From ASMP01 sp964617015 (GTDB taxonomy: Archaea > Nanobdellota > Nanobdellia > Pacearchaeales > GW2011-AR1): DNA of 44,044 nucleotides. Position numbers and translations under genes: made by a program. Within the stretch, counting starts at the first letter, position 1. Every line of letters starts with the position of its first letter. The notes below the pieces were generated by a model. That model did no database searches. It saw nothing but the letters and a program-made list of their open reading frames with translations, and had not been told where the DNA came from. This document shows positions 30,103 through 38,734 of this stretch, piece by piece. Location of the stretch: NCBI GenBank assembly GCA_964617015.1, contig CAZTVG010000005.1, forward strand, positions 1 to 44,044. The letters run 5' to 3'.

Positions 30103-30546
30103 TTACCCTCTAGAACTAGCGAGTCTCAACCGAAAGCCCTCTCTCGACTCTAACTCGCTATCAGTAAGGACACCTCTCCAACGGCGCACGTGCTCGACAT
30201 CGTAAAGGCTGGCCGTATACTCAAGAGCGATTTGCGCCTGAAGCCTCTTGATGCACAGATAGGGGAAGACAGAAAGAAGGAAGTTGGCTGCTTTTAGACT
30301 TGCCACTTTCCACCCATAACACAGTTTGTTTCCAAGACGACCTTTGGGCGACATCTTGTGAACACTTCCTCCGAACTTCATCTCCAATGCCTCTAGGATC
30401 GGTAAGTGAGTGTTAGTAACACCAACCTGCAAGGTGTATATAGGGGACTTCCACGGTCCATGAGGTTTTGTCTTCGTTATACTAATATGCCCCTCACCAT
30501 CGAACAATCCGGCAAAGTAAGACAAAGTTAGGGCGTCGTTGTCCAT
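30103..30546 (-). CDS. LAGLIDADG homing endonuclease
   Basis: A single LAGLIDADG motif, YFAGLFDGEGHISI (residues 10-23), with the downstream core LQVGVTNTHLPILEALEMKFGGSVH and VASLKAANFLLSVFPYLCIKR, so a 147-aa enzyme acting as a dimer. It cleaves DNA at a homing site. It is a free-standing gene between two tail genes, which are not split by it. Its start abuts the next tail gene. Confidence 0.85.
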   Translation of the reverse strand: MDNDALTLSYFAGLFDGEGHISITKTKPHGPWKSPIYTLQVGVTNTHLPILEALEMKFGGSVHKMSPKGRLGNKLCYGWKVASLKAANFLLSVFPYLCIKRLQAQIALEYTASLYDVEHVRRWRGVLTDSELESREGFRLRLASSRG

Positions 30547-30863
30547 TACGAAAACGCCTCCATTGCAACCTTATTACTCTGTTCCGCCATCACAGGGGAT
30601 GTCACATACCACTGAGCTGTCCCCTTCATCTCCTTGAGGATCGCGCGCAGGCGCTCAAACTCCCCTGACTGGGCCGTGGCAAGACTCTCACTTCCAACCT
30701 CCCCAGGGTCAACAGTCGACTGCATCTCTGTAACGTTCTTAGAGAAGTCGTCCTGCTGAGTTGGAATGCCGTTATCTATGTGATTTTGGTGGTCACTATT
30801 GTAAATGGACGCCGTTAGGGTCGTTCCCGTCGCACGAGTTGTATGGGAGTAGAGAGCAACCAT
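30546..30863 (-). CDS. Tail fibre-like protein, 105 aa
   Basis: Begins MVALYSHTTRATGTTLTASIYNSDHQNHIDNGIP, a segment common in phage tail or virion proteins (YNSDHQNHIDN). The C-terminal half is helical. Probably virion-associated. Confidence 0.55.
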   Translation of the reverse strand: MVALYSHTTRATGTTLTASIYNSDHQNHIDNGIPTQQDDFSKNVTEMQSTVDPGEVGSESLATAQSGEFERLRAILKEMKGTAQWYVTSPVMAEQSNKVAMEAFS

Positions 30864-30864
30864 C

Positions 30865-31323
30865 TCAGATCACCTGGTTTCCAATTTCCACTACCTTCAC
30901 TGGCTTCCTGCCACCTACAACGTCCCACCGAGTCGCGCCGCGACCACTCTTCTCATCATCCCACCACTGGTCGAGGTCGGAGACATACACGTCGTTAGCT
31001 TCCTCTAGTGTCAGCCTCTCCGCACACCTCCTGCACAGACTGGTGACATGAAAGCTACCATCATCAAGTTCAAATTTCACCTCAACATACCTCGGGAAGC
31101 TCGCCAGAATCAAGGCTTTATACACCACGGTTCTACCTCCTAGAACCTCAGTTCTAATAGGCTCTTCATCCTCTACCCTCCCTCTGATTTGACCTCTGCA
31201 CAGGAAGCAAAAGGTTCCCTCCTCAAACCCCCGTTTGTTCCAGACAACATAGGTGAGATCCTTACGACCCTTCCTCTTACGTGCCTCCATTATCCTTGAT
31301 ACAACCTTACCTGGTATCGACAT
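30865..31323 (-). CDS. Hypothetical protein with two Cys knuckles, 152 aa
   Basis: Basic N-terminus (EARKRKGRKD), CFLC (residues about 39-42) and CRRC (about 97-100), suggesting a zinc-binding module, and a Trp-rich tail (DLDQWWDDE). Between tail genes; its stop lies one base before the next gene. Function unknown. Confidence 0.55.
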   Translation of the reverse strand: MSIPGKVVSRIMEARKRKGRKDLTYVVWNKRGFEEGTFCFLCRGQIRGRVEDEEPIRTEVLGGRTVVYKALILASFPRYVEVKFELDDGSFHVTSLCRRCAERLTLEEANDVYVSDLDQWWDDEKSGRGATRWDVVGGRKPVKVVEIGNQVI

Positions 31324-32906
31324 CAGAGCCTCTCGTCCATAGGAGTGAAGTGGAGATAGAAACGGGAAACCGAGAAGTCCTGTGCAGCTCCGTTGTTCTT
31401 CCCAATTATGGAGAACCTCCGTCCGCTACCAGTTATCCTACGCTTCTTGTTGAGAATCTGGTCCCCACCAAGTTTGTCAGTTCCGAGGACGAAACTCCCC
31501 AGATCCGCACCAGTTGAACCCATGTTAAACGTGATTGTCTCTGCGTCCTCACCATCCCAGACGGTTGTGACATTCAGATTCCAGTTCCCCTTCGGCTCAA
31601 CAACGAGTTCCAGGAAGTGCCCCTTCTTTCTCACTGTCCCAAGCACAGGATCGAGGTCAGAGAAGTCCAAGTGCGGAGACTGAAACTGCCCCACGTATCC
31701 AGCTCCATCCTTTGAGGCAGTCTCCTCATCCATTGTTCTAACAAAGCCCGCGTCATCTCCAGACACAGGGCGCTCGACGTTATCCCCATCCTGACGGAGC
31801 CAGAGCGACTCAGTTGTATCCCGTGTGTCGAAGTGGAACCTGGGAAGGTCAAGGCGGTTAAAATCAACGACCAACATGCGAGTGTTAGTTGTACTTCCAG
31901 CTCCCGCCACCGCGAACATCGCTTGCCGCTTGGCAACATAGTATACAGCCTGACACTTCTCCAACTGATCCAGTGCAACATTCTCCCTGACGAACGGCCC
32001 CATATCTCCACGTTGGGAGAGATTTATACTTCCAAGGTTCCCGAACTCAGTGACAGTTGATATGAGGTGGAGGTTTCCCCCTATATCTATAAATAGAAGA
32101 TCATTGTCTATCGCAATCGCCCCACGAGGACTAACACCACCAATCCGTCTGTTCAAGCGGCGAACCTTCCAGTTTGCTATAGTTGGATCGGTTGTGTCAA
32201 CGTAATACACACCAACAGGGAACTTCCAGCAGACAATAAGACCCTTAAACGAGATCGCGCCAATAAGGCGTTCACCCTCCCCAGGGAATATGGCAATTGT
32301 ACCTGATCCAGAGCCGGCGAAGTCCTCATGGTCGGCTACGATAGAGTAGTAGAGTCTATGAGGGTCGTTTGCATTTCCCCCTCCCCAAATTCTATCTTCG
32401 TGGTTCAGACCGAAGATTGGTTGGTTTGCACCTGACCAGTCGGCAGGAGGAGTTGTTATATCTGATGTGGTTGCTCCATCTTCTGATAGAACCTGGACGA
32501 CATTCTTCTCAGTGAAGATAAACAACTTTCTGTTGTTCGCGGCTACCTCTGCACCACCTTCAACGAAGATCGGCACAACACTTGATACAGTCAGTCCGGT
32601 CTTGAGAGTGGTAGCAAAGTCCTTGCCACCGCTGTCCTTATAGATCTTCCCATCAGAGGTGACAATAACCATCCTCTGTGTGCCAGCGGTTGGGAACCAG
32701 TCATGCCCGGCAATAACCGAGGGCGCGCCGGTCAGGGCAGTTGAATTGTATTTAGACGCCCCCCCGATCTTCCTTAATGTTCCATCCTCAAAGGTGATAC
32801 TGTCAGCAACCAAGAGCTGAGAGGGTCTAACCTGGGTCATGTTTTTAGTCCCGGTTAGACCGTCTACACCGAGGGGGAGTTGTGCAATTCGTCCAGTGAA
32901 CGCCAT
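31323..32906 (-). CDS. Tail hub/needle-base protein, P22 gp10-like
   Basis: 527 aa with repeated beta-propeller-like strands: GHDWFPTAGTQRMVIVTSDGKIYKD, NRKLFIFTEKNVVQVL, NHEDRIWGGGNANDPHRLYYS, GLIVCWKFPVGVYYVD and a WD-like C-terminal half. Such proteins close the portal-tail channel of short-tailed phages. Its place beside the adaptor at 32942 supports the role; the match is by fold pattern, not by residue identity. Confidence 0.7.
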   Translation of the reverse strand: MAFTGRIAQLPLGVDGLTGTKNMTQVRPSQLLVADSITFEDGTLRKIGGASKYNSTALTGAPSVIAGHDWFPTAGTQRMVIVTSDGKIYKDSGGKDFATTLKTGLTVSSVVPIFVEGGAEVAANNRKLFIFTEKNVVQVLSEDGATTSDITTPPADWSGANQPIFGLNHEDRIWGGGNANDPHRLYYSIVADHEDFAGSGSGTIAIFPGEGERLIGAISFKGLIVCWKFPVGVYYVDTTDPTIANWKVRRLNRRIGGVSPRGAIAIDNDLLFIDIGGNLHLISTVTEFGNLGSINLSQRGDMGPFVRENVALDQLEKCQAVYYVAKRQAMFAVAGAGSTTNTRMLVVDFNRLDLPRFHFDTRDTTESLWLRQDGDNVERPVSGDDAGFVRTMDEETASKDGAGYVGQFQSPHLDFSDLDPVLGTVRKKGHFLELVVEPKGNWNLNVTTVWDGEDAETITFNMGSTGADLGSFVLGTDKLGGDQILNKKRRITGSGRRFSIIGKNNGAAQDFSVSRFYLHFTPMDERL

Positions 32907-32916
32907 TTCAACTGCC

Positions 32917-32939
32917 TTTGATTAAAATTCGTTCAAACG
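32917..32939 (-). repeat. Dispersed palindromic element, copy 7
   Basis: On the minus strand AGTTC, GTTTGAACGAA, then TTTTAATCAAA. It occupies the 35-base gap between the tail adaptor and tail hub genes and reaches almost to the hub start. Confidence 0.85.
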
Positions 32940-32941
32940 AA

Positions 32942-33925
32942 CTAGCCGATTATCAAGCCGGAAGAGGTTCTGAGTGGCTCCCTAGACATAGCCAACTCAT
33001 CCTGTCTGGGAATGATCTTCCCTATATCCCTTCCCATAACCGCCAGGCGATAGCGGTTTTCAGTTGCCATTGCACGGACACCTCTCACAGCGTTTGCCAG
33101 GAATGTACCCGCCCTCGAATCAGACATATCCAAAGAGAGAAAGTACAACCCAATGTCAGCCAACACTCGCCTATACTGCTTAGGTACAACTGGCGTCTCG
33201 GACGCACTATCAGTCAAGTCGGTTGGGAGAAAGTCGTAGTCGTACTCAACGTGGATAAAGTTCCCCGCCTGGTCCGAGTCACCATAGTGACTGAACCGGA
33301 CCTTCGTCTCCGTCACCATCCCGAACGCCTCGGGAACGCCGGGGAGGATGTTTCTAAGAGGGTATAGATTCTCCAGAGAGTCGATATCCATCCCCTCTAT
33401 CTCAGATCTAGTCTGAAACACACTCATAGGGGAGACCACCCTTATAAGATCACTCGCGAGATCATACTCTAAGTTGAACAGTTTATAGTTGGCTGCTGTA
33501 TCTGTATCTCCGGTATACTTATCTCCTAAAGTTACACCAGTGTTTCCAGACGTGTGTGCTGAAACACGAAAGATGTCCTCGTGGCCATCTACCTTAAAGA
33601 ACCACTTATTTACACTCACATTGTTCTTAGCTGCGTCAGTAGGAGCAGCTGACATTGTAACCGAGGTACTATCCTCTGTGACGTTTGCAGTTCCTCCGTC
33701 AACAACAGCTTCAAGTTTCAGGGTGCCAGGTGGATCTTTTCTGAGCCACCACCACTTCTCATTGATCTCAGGATCAATCTCAGCACCTCCGGTTACAAGG
33801 GCCTGCTGAGCACGGTTTAGATACTGGAGTGCCTGGGCGTCAAAGTCGCTTGTTCCGTCAGTTGGCTCACCAGCGCGGAATAGGATATCGTCCACAAGGT
33901 CTTTTGAGTTGGTATAGTTGGCCAT
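32942..33925 (-). CDS. Tail adaptor / tubular protein
   Basis: 327 aa; N-terminus LVDDILFRAGEPTDGTSDFDAQALQYLNRAQQALVTGG is the typical start of podovirus tail-tube or head-completion adaptors (L...L.RAGE, ALQYLN.AQ..L), followed by a strand domain (TVTMSAAPTDAAKNNV) and a C-terminal helical part (RRVLADIGLYFLSLDMSDSRAG). It would sit between portal and tail hub. Confidence 0.7.
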   Translation of the reverse strand: MANYTNSKDLVDDILFRAGEPTDGTSDFDAQALQYLNRAQQALVTGGAEIDPEINEKWWWLRKDPPGTLKLEAVVDGGTANVTEDSTSVTMSAAPTDAAKNNVSVNKWFFKVDGHEDIFRVSAHTSGNTGVTLGDKYTGDTDTAANYKLFNLEYDLASDLIRVVSPMSVFQTRSEIEGMDIDSLENLYPLRNILPGVPEAFGMVTETKVRFSHYGDSDQAGNFIHVEYDYDFLPTDLTDSASETPVVPKQYRRVLADIGLYFLSLDMSDSRAGTFLANAVRGVRAMATENRYRLAVMGRDIGKIIPRQDELAMSREPLRTSSGLIIG

Positions 33926-33936
33926 TTTCTCCTACA

Positions 33937-34083
33937 CTACATAACAACCACAGGTATCTCGAAGCTTCCCTGAGTTTGAGACAGAGTTACCTTCTTGGTT
34001 ATCCCCGCTTGGACACACGGAATTTCGATTGATCCCTCCGGAGTTGCAACCGCTGTTAACTCTGATATTCTCTTACTAGCCAT
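33937..34083 (-). CDS. Small virion-type protein, 48 aa
   Basis: ATG 34083 to TAG 33937-33939; reads MASKRISELTAVATPEGSIE and ends FEIPVVVM. The beginning MA(S/A)KKISELTA...P is a familiar phage virion motif (a short strand-rich domain). It lies between the tail adaptor and the next small gene, cotranscribed leftward. Confidence 0.6.
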   Translation of the reverse strand: MASKRISELTAVATPEGSIEIPCVQAGITKKVTLSQTQGSFEIPVVVM

Positions 34084-34096
34084 AGTCTACCCCACA

Positions 34097-34234
34097 TCAG
34101 ATTCTAACTCTATTCCCATCCTCTCTGAGAAGGCGACTTCCATCCTCATTTAGAAGAGCGGGGAAGACGGTCTCAAGTTGATGTCGTAGTCTCCTTCTAC
34201 GTAGCCTAGTCGAACTTCTAGTACGGTGTCCCAT
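34097..34234 (-). CDS. Small hypothetical protein, 45 aa
   Basis: ATG 34234 to TGA 34097-34099; an Arg-rich N-terminus (RTRSSTRLRRRRLR) and a C-terminus ALLNEDGSRLLREDG, similar to repeats seen in phage virion proteins. Its start follows two bases after the stop of the next gene. May bind DNA or the capsid; unknown. Confidence 0.45.
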   Translation of the reverse strand: MGHRTRSSTRLRRRRLRHQLETVFPALLNEDGSRLLREDGNRVRI

Positions 34235-34236
34235 TG

Positions 34237-34623
34237 TCACGCCTTACTGACAATCATGACGGTCAGGTTCGCACCAGTGGTCACAGTGGAAGCCCGGCAT
34301 CTGATGTGTACAGGGTTTTCCCTAATTACCTTCACCAGGTCGCCTGTGACAAGCAGGTCTCCGTCTGTTGGGGTCGTCAACGTGATGTACGTCGGGGGGG
34401 TAGCATCATCTGGCCTCCCAGACGGAGGGTCATTCGATCCCTCGATTACAACCCTAGACGACACTGTTGATACGGTGGCAAATCCTCTTACGTGAACGAC
34501 CTTTTCAGGGAGTCCTGGGGCGACTAGACTATTGCTGAAACCTGTTGCTGTTACAGTCCACTGGATACGGTGGACACCCGGTGCGATCCACACACCTCCA
34601 GAAATAAAAGCAGCAGTTGCCAT
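34237..34623 (-). CDS. Virion (decoration) protein, 128 aa
   Basis: Strand-rich, with short hydrophobic strands (HRIQWTVTATG, VVHVRGFATV, RVVIEGSND, YITLTTPTDGDLLVTG), consistent with a beta-sandwich decoration or spike protein. Located between head and tail genes. Confidence 0.55.
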   Translation of the reverse strand: MATAAFISGGVWIAPGVHRIQWTVTATGFSNSLVAPGLPEKVVHVRGFATVSTVSSRVVIEGSNDPPSGRPDDATPPTYITLTTPTDGDLLVTGDLVKVIRENPVHIRCRASTVTTGANLTVMIVSKA

Positions 34624-35006
34624 TACCTATGTTCCTCCTCGGATCCGGCGGCAGTTTGTTTGATTAAATTTCGTTCAACCGAACTTGCGGATTTCTTTGA
34701 CTTGGGCTTACGTTCCTCAGGTAGAACCAACCCAGTGTTGGCCCTTGCCTCTTTGGGGATCTTCCTCGCCTCCTCCCAGAACCACTCTTGCACATCGTCA
34801 GGCTTGATCCTATCACCCCCATCCGAGTAAAACACACCAGCCTGGCATATCACAGGAGGCTTACCCGGCTCAAGAATAACCTTCCCATCAGGTGAGTATA
34901 CATTCCCCTTGACAATGCGCACGTAAGGGGTCTTCTTTACCAGACGAACCTCACTGGTTCCAGGAACACGCTGATAATCATGCACCTTTTCGAGATTTAA
35001 TCCCAC
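34623..35006 (-). CDS. Hypothetical protein, 127 aa
   Basis: Strand-rich N-terminus (TPYVRIVKGNVYSPDGKVILEPG) and a charged, Lys-rich C-terminal third. Copy 8 of the dispersed element lies inside its last 20 codons and encodes VERNLIKQ. It overlaps the glycosyltransferase-like gene by 29 bases. Function unknown, probably virion-associated. Confidence 0.5.
   Translation of the reverse strand: MGLNLEKVHDYQRVPGTSEVRLVKKTPYVRIVKGNVYSPDGKVILEPGKPPVICQAGVFYSDGGDRIKPDDVQEWFWEEARKIPKEARANTGLVLPEERKPKSKKSASSVERNLIKQTAAGSEEEHR
34657..34679 (-). repeat. Dispersed palindromic element, copy 8 (within coding sequence)
   Basis: On the minus strand AGTTC, GGTTGAACGAA, then ATTTAATCAAAC. One base differs in the left arm (GGTTGAAC). 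It is inside the 3' end of the gene 34623-35006. Confidence 0.8.
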
Positions 35007-35655
35007 GTTGCTTCTCCTTCCTCATCTGATCCTTGCGGTGGTATCCATAGTGAACACGAGTTAACTCACTCCCGGCCATTTTAACAGTGTTTGCGTACAA
35101 CATGGTGGTTTCAGCAGGGAGACGGAACTTGATCCCCTTCTCCTGGCACATCCCGAGGAGATAGGCGACTGCCATTCCACCCTTCTCCGCGAAATTCCCA
35201 TTTGGGTACACGAAGTCAGCTCCATAAACACTGAGTCTCTCAACCTCGATGTACATGGCGTAGGCGATCATATAAGAAACAGTGTTCTGAGTGAAGATGT
35301 CGTCCTTTATATACTCCATGACCTCGTGGAGGGGATATGCCACAGCGTTTGGATAGTCGTGATAGACGGTGCTGACCATAGTGGGCTTGTTGTGCTTCCT
35401 AACCCACCTAGCGTACGTCTTATCATGCTTCTCCAACCACCTCAGATCGTCCATGAGGAAGAGTTTATCGTGCATAAACCCCCTCAGGCCTCGATTGAGG
35501 GTCCACACCTCATCAAATGGGTTCTTCATCCCAGGGGTGGACATAGATTCAGCTATAACCGCCTTACAACTAGGACCAAGAGCAACCACCGCGACGTGCT
35601 TGGGACGGGTTAATAGGGGGTCAACCCAGAGACCCTCTTTGTTGGCGGCTTCCAT
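34978..35655 (-). CDS. Sialyltransferase/Maf (DUF115)-like protein in the capsid module
   Basis: 225 aa. VAVVALGPSCKAV (21-33), FDEVWTLN (47-54), then VSYMIAYAMYIEVERLSVYGADF (126-148) follow the order of GT42/GT29-like and DUF115 folds: a GPS nucleotide loop, an N-terminal strand ending in N, a helix, then a strand ending GADF/GIDF. Related phage proteins occur near capsid genes without an assigned reaction. With the CMP-nonulosonate pathway at 8180-13454 it could transfer that sugar. I cannot see a clear catalytic His like that of Cst-II, so the activity is inference. Confidence 0.45.
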   Translation of the reverse strand: MEAANKEGLWVDPLLTRPKHVAVVALGPSCKAVIAESMSTPGMKNPFDEVWTLNRGLRGFMHDKLFLMDDLRWLEKHDKTYARWVRKHNKPTMVSTVYHDYPNAVAYPLHEVMEYIKDDIFTQNTVSYMIAYAMYIEVERLSVYGADFVYPNGNFAEKGGMAVAYLLGMCQEKGIKFRLPAETTMLYANTVKMAGSELTRVHYGYHRKDQMRKEKQRGIKSRKGA

Positions 35656-35667
35656 GCGGGTATCCCC

Positions 35668-36153
35668 CTACCATCCGACTGCTTCAAAGTAGAAGGACAG
35701 TGTGTTGGGGAGAACTGTGACCTTCCAGGTTGTCGGGAGTTCCTTCAGTTCCGTTGCCCCACCAGGACCAGCGGTTGTGTACTGACCCATGAAACCACGG
35801 ATTGCGTGACCAGAGGGCTCGTACTTCCACAACACCTCGTTTGCATGAACCGTGTTGTTGAAGCCTTCACCTCTCATGATTATGTAGGTGAGATTGCGGT
35901 GCATACCGTAGCTGGTATCGCCCTTCGCTGTTGAGACCGCCCATGTTGGGAGGGGGATGCCACCAACAGAAGGGTATACCAAGTCTGTCCCGGCTTGGTC
36001 TAGGTCAAGACGCACATCTGTACGCCTTACTTTACCTACAACATAGCCGTACCTTCTCGGATCTGGACTAGCGTGACCAGCGCCAGTCATAGAACCAGTC
36101 ACAATAGTCGGAAGGACATTAACTGTCCAGCATGTTGCTGTTAAGTTTGCCAT
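35668..36153 (-). CDS. Virion (head fibre or decoration) protein, 161 aa
   Basis: Strand-rich, with aromatic residues (CWTVNVLPTIVTGSMTGAG, MHRNLTYIIMRGEGFNNTVHA, WKVTVLPNTLSFYFEAVGW). Between the capsid genes and the GT-like gene; perhaps a decoration protein. A gene-free 85 bases upstream ends in a strong AGGAGG site for this gene. Confidence 0.55.
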   Translation of the reverse strand: MANLTATCWTVNVLPTIVTGSMTGAGHASPDPRRYGYVVGKVRRTDVRLDLDQAGTDLVYPSVGGIPLPTWAVSTAKGDTSYGMHRNLTYIIMRGEGFNNTVHANEVLWKYEPSGHAIRGFMGQYTTAGPGGATELKELPTTWKVTVLPNTLSFYFEAVGW

Positions 36154-36238
36154 GTTAGTTCCTCCTTTGACCCCTCCTGTTAGCCCTCCCCCTTTCGGGA
36201 TACCAGGGGCTACTGAACGTCAGAGAGGTAGAGTTGCG

Positions 36239-36694
36239 TTAGGTTGTTGCCTGCATAGACGTAACGTTGCTAGGATCTTCCCACCTGGGCTCAACATACA
36301 GCATAACTTTCGCCAACACACCAGCAGTTGCAGCCGTGGTACAACGGAAGTCAACAATCTGTCCAGGCTTGATCTCAATGATACGAGTCGGAGTGAAGTA
36401 TACTGACTTGTGGATCGCGCCAGCGCTAGGTAACCCGATACCGAACAGCTTCGTGGGGGTGCCGGCAACACTGATGTCTGACTCAAACGAACACTCGACA
36501 GCACCACCAGTTAGAGCGGTTGTGACAAGCGGGATGATTGCTGCACCTCTGATGATATGAGGCACCATACCTGGTCCCCATCTAGCAGCAGGCGTGGTAA
36601 CTGCCAAGTTGACCCCGTTCGCCTTTCCCGTCACTAGGACGGTCGGGTTGTAAGGGATCATTTCGACCTCATACTTAGAGTGTGTGTATGCCAC
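36239..36694 (-). CDS. Capsid-associated protein, 151 aa
   Basis: Immediately after the major capsid gene. Strand-rich (EVEMIPYNPTVLVTG, GPGMVPHIIRGAAIIPLV, TRIIEIKPGQIVDFRC). Probably a decoration/cement protein by position; no family recognised. Confidence 0.55.
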   Translation of the reverse strand: MAYTHSKYEVEMIPYNPTVLVTGKANGVNLAVTTPAARWGPGMVPHIIRGAAIIPLVTTALTGGAVECSFESDISVAGTPTKLFGIGLPSAGAIHKSVYFTPTRIIEIKPGQIVDFRCTTAATAGVLAKVMLYVEPRWEDPSNVTSMQATT

Positions 36695-36739
36695 TTGTTA
36701 GTCTCCTTTCCTCTCGGTTAGGTCACCCACCCAAGGGTG

Positions 36740-36754
36740 CCAGCTATTAGCTGG
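36740..36754 (-). other. Hairpin over the capsid gene stop
   Basis: CCAGCTA, one base, TAGCTGG: a perfect 7-bp stem with no T run, overlapping the capsid stop codon (36747-36749) and followed by a second small stem (CACCC/GGGTG). Possibly an attenuator or RNA-stabilising hairpin between the capsid gene and the next. Confidence 0.4.
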
Positions 36755-37691
36755 AGGTTACGTGTACGACTCTCGCCTCGCCAGCATTACTTGTGTCCCA
36801 TATAAGGCCAAACCCGAGGATCGCATACCAAGCCACCGCGCGGCCACGTCCAAAGTCAGCGGGAATGGCTGCTCTCAGTTCAGGAGACTGAACCTCAGCC
36901 AGGGCAACAGAGTCCTCACCGAAGATGACACCCTCACCAAGAACGGAGTTTGTACCTTTTTTACCGAGAGCGTTGTTGTGGTTAGTTCCAATGAACCGAA
37001 TTCTCTCAATCCTCCCGATCTCATCATTGAACTTCGCCTGAGGATCGGTGTACTTGTGCCACTCCTCCCACGCTGGGTCGCGCTTTAGACCACGGAGGCC
37101 CAAGGTACGGAAAATCCCAACGTAGTCGTTGTTGGCGAGTCTAGGAGCTTGGAGAGTGTCCCAGAGGTAATCAGCAACCTCCTCAACATGGAAGAGGTTG
37201 AGATTCTCAGTTGCGGAGGTCGACGCAGTTCCATCTGTGTCGAATATGCCAGTTGCGATACCAGTTGGGATGTACTTGACCTGGGCTGTTTTATAGGCAG
37301 CCGCAGCCTTGGTGTCCATCACCAGTGTCATCTGGTCCTTCAAGCGCCGCTGGACTGGGTTCTCCAGATCGTGCCACGAAAGATCTTGAGCGAGACTGGT
37401 GAAGGGGACCGCCCGACCAATCTCAACCACCTTGATCGACGTGGTGTTGATTGTCAGAGTGTCCTCAGAGATACGCTGGGTTTCAGTCAGCGTTGCGCTA
37501 GTTGGTTCGGTGATTGACAGGATTCTGGTGAGAGTGACATTCTCACCCATCTTCTTCCCAAATCCCTCAACCGGCCTAACATGGTCCATGAAGACGCTAT
37601 CCTCAAGGGCAGCCCAGTAGATTTTCTGTGAGAGAGCGTGTTGTTTATAGGTGCCCGTGGGGGCGTCGAATATCCAGGTATACTGGGCCAT
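36747..37691 (-). CDS. Major capsid protein, N4-gp56-like
   Basis: 314 aa of the HK97-fold group with N4 gp56: N-terminal helix (LSQKIYWAALEDSVFMDHV), then FGKKMGENVTLTRI, the E-loop-like region ETQRISEDTLTINTTSIKV and VVEIGRAVPFTSLAQDLSWHDLENPVQRRLKDQMTLVMD, then domain A. It follows the scaffold gene and has a strong ribosome site (TAGGAGGAACCTA). Confidence 0.85.
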   Translation of the reverse strand: MAQYTWIFDAPTGTYKQHALSQKIYWAALEDSVFMDHVRPVEGFGKKMGENVTLTRILSITEPTSATLTETQRISEDTLTINTTSIKVVEIGRAVPFTSLAQDLSWHDLENPVQRRLKDQMTLVMDTKAAAAYKTAQVKYIPTGIATGIFDTDGTASTSATENLNLFHVEEVADYLWDTLQAPRLANNDYVGIFRTLGLRGLKRDPAWEEWHKYTDPQAKFNDEIGRIERIRFIGTNHNNALGKKGTNSVLGEGVIFGEDSVALAEVQSPELRAAIPADFGRGRAVAWYAILGFGLIWDTSNAGEARVVHVTSS

Positions 37692-37701
37692 TAGGTTCCT
37701 C

Positions 37702-38478
37702 CTACTCTGCTAGTTTGAGTGTTGATGCCTTACGCCTGACGGCTGCCCTCGCTTTTATAGTGGCGGAGAGGGATTGAGGGCCTTTGTGCTCTTCAGGTGC
37801 GGCTGGTGCGCTCAAAGCGCGAGTACCCTCAAGGCTAGTACTCCTATCACTTCCCGAGTTACCCCCTTTTGACTTATTTACCATGCGGAGAATCTCTTTG
37901 CGGGTTAGATCGGCAAGTTCATTCCCTGCCGCCGACGCCTTCATAGGACCAAGGGTTGAGAAGTTCTTGCCAGCTATGGCTCTCACCATCAGATCACTGT
38001 CTTCGAGATCAGGGTGGTCCTTGTAGAAGTCTGTCCAGAAGCCCTTCCTGCTCTCCTCAGCAGTATACATACCAGCTACCTCTCGAACGATCTCCTGTTT
38101 GATAGCAGCAACCGCCTTGGCTGGATCTGTGAAGAGAAGGGTGCCAATGTCCTCTGGTTTGTCTCCCTCAACAATAGGCGTTACGGGTTGAGGTGTTCCT
38201 GCTCTGAGTTCAGTCAGTGCGCGCTCACTTTCCACGAGCCTGTCGCTGGTTGTCTTAAACAACTCCGATACGTCACCAACTTGCTCTTTCAGAACCCTAA
38301 ACTTCTTGCCACCAATCTCTACTTCTTCTAACTCAGGTACTGCCCCAGTCTCCTGAGGTCCACCTACCATCAGCGCAGCGTCAGGGTTCACTGCCGGCTC
38401 TGGAGTTGCCTCTCCTCCACCCTCGCCAGGGGCAGGGATCGTCTCAGCAACGGCGTCTTTCATCGACCTCTTAGCCAC
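37702..38478 (-). CDS. Scaffolding protein
   Basis: 258 aa, Glu/Pro/Ala-rich N-terminal part and helical C-terminal part (FKTTSDRLVESERALTEL, DPAKAVAAIKQEIVREVAGMYTAEES), lying directly upstream of the capsid gene. Acidic, low-complexity, coiled, as expected of a head-assembly scaffold that is removed or cleaved before packaging. Its start overlaps the next gene. Confidence 0.7.
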   Translation of the reverse strand: MAKRSMKDAVAETIPAPGEGGGEATPEPAVNPDAALMVGGPQETGAVPELEEVEIGGKKFRVLKEQVGDVSELFKTTSDRLVESERALTELRAGTPQPVTPIVEGDKPEDIGTLLFTDPAKAVAAIKQEIVREVAGMYTAEESRKGFWTDFYKDHPDLEDSDLMVRAIAGKNFSTLGPMKASAAGNELADLTRKEILRMVNKSKGGNSGSDRSTSLEGTRALSAPAAPEEHKGPQSLSATIKARAAVRRKASTLKLAE

Positions 38479-38734
38479 TGGATTTCTCCTCTTCCTCTGC
38501 CATTATTCCTAATTTCACGTCCGTCTTCATTTTACTCAGTAGATCGTGGAGACCTGCGATTTCACCAATTTTCCCACGCAACTCAAAATCTGTCAATGTA
38601 CCGGCCCGGTAAGATGAGACAAGAGAGCGGATTATTCGCTTTTCCTGATCCTCAACACGGTCTTTTATATCGGCTCGATATACCTGAGCGAACCTGGCCT
38701 TCTTTACTGCTGTTAGGCGGCGTTCTTGCTCCAT
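38471..38734 (-). CDS. Hypothetical helical protein, 87 aa
   Basis: Almost wholly helical and charged (KARFAQVYRADIKDRVEDQEKRIIRSLVSSYRAGTLTDFELRGKIGEIAG). It overlaps both neighbours. Between portal and scaffold; perhaps a head-assembly factor. Confidence 0.55.
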   Translation of the reverse strand: MEQERRLTAVKKARFAQVYRADIKDRVEDQEKRIIRSLVSSYRAGTLTDFELRGKIGEIAGLHDLLSKMKTDVKLGIMAEEEEKSSG

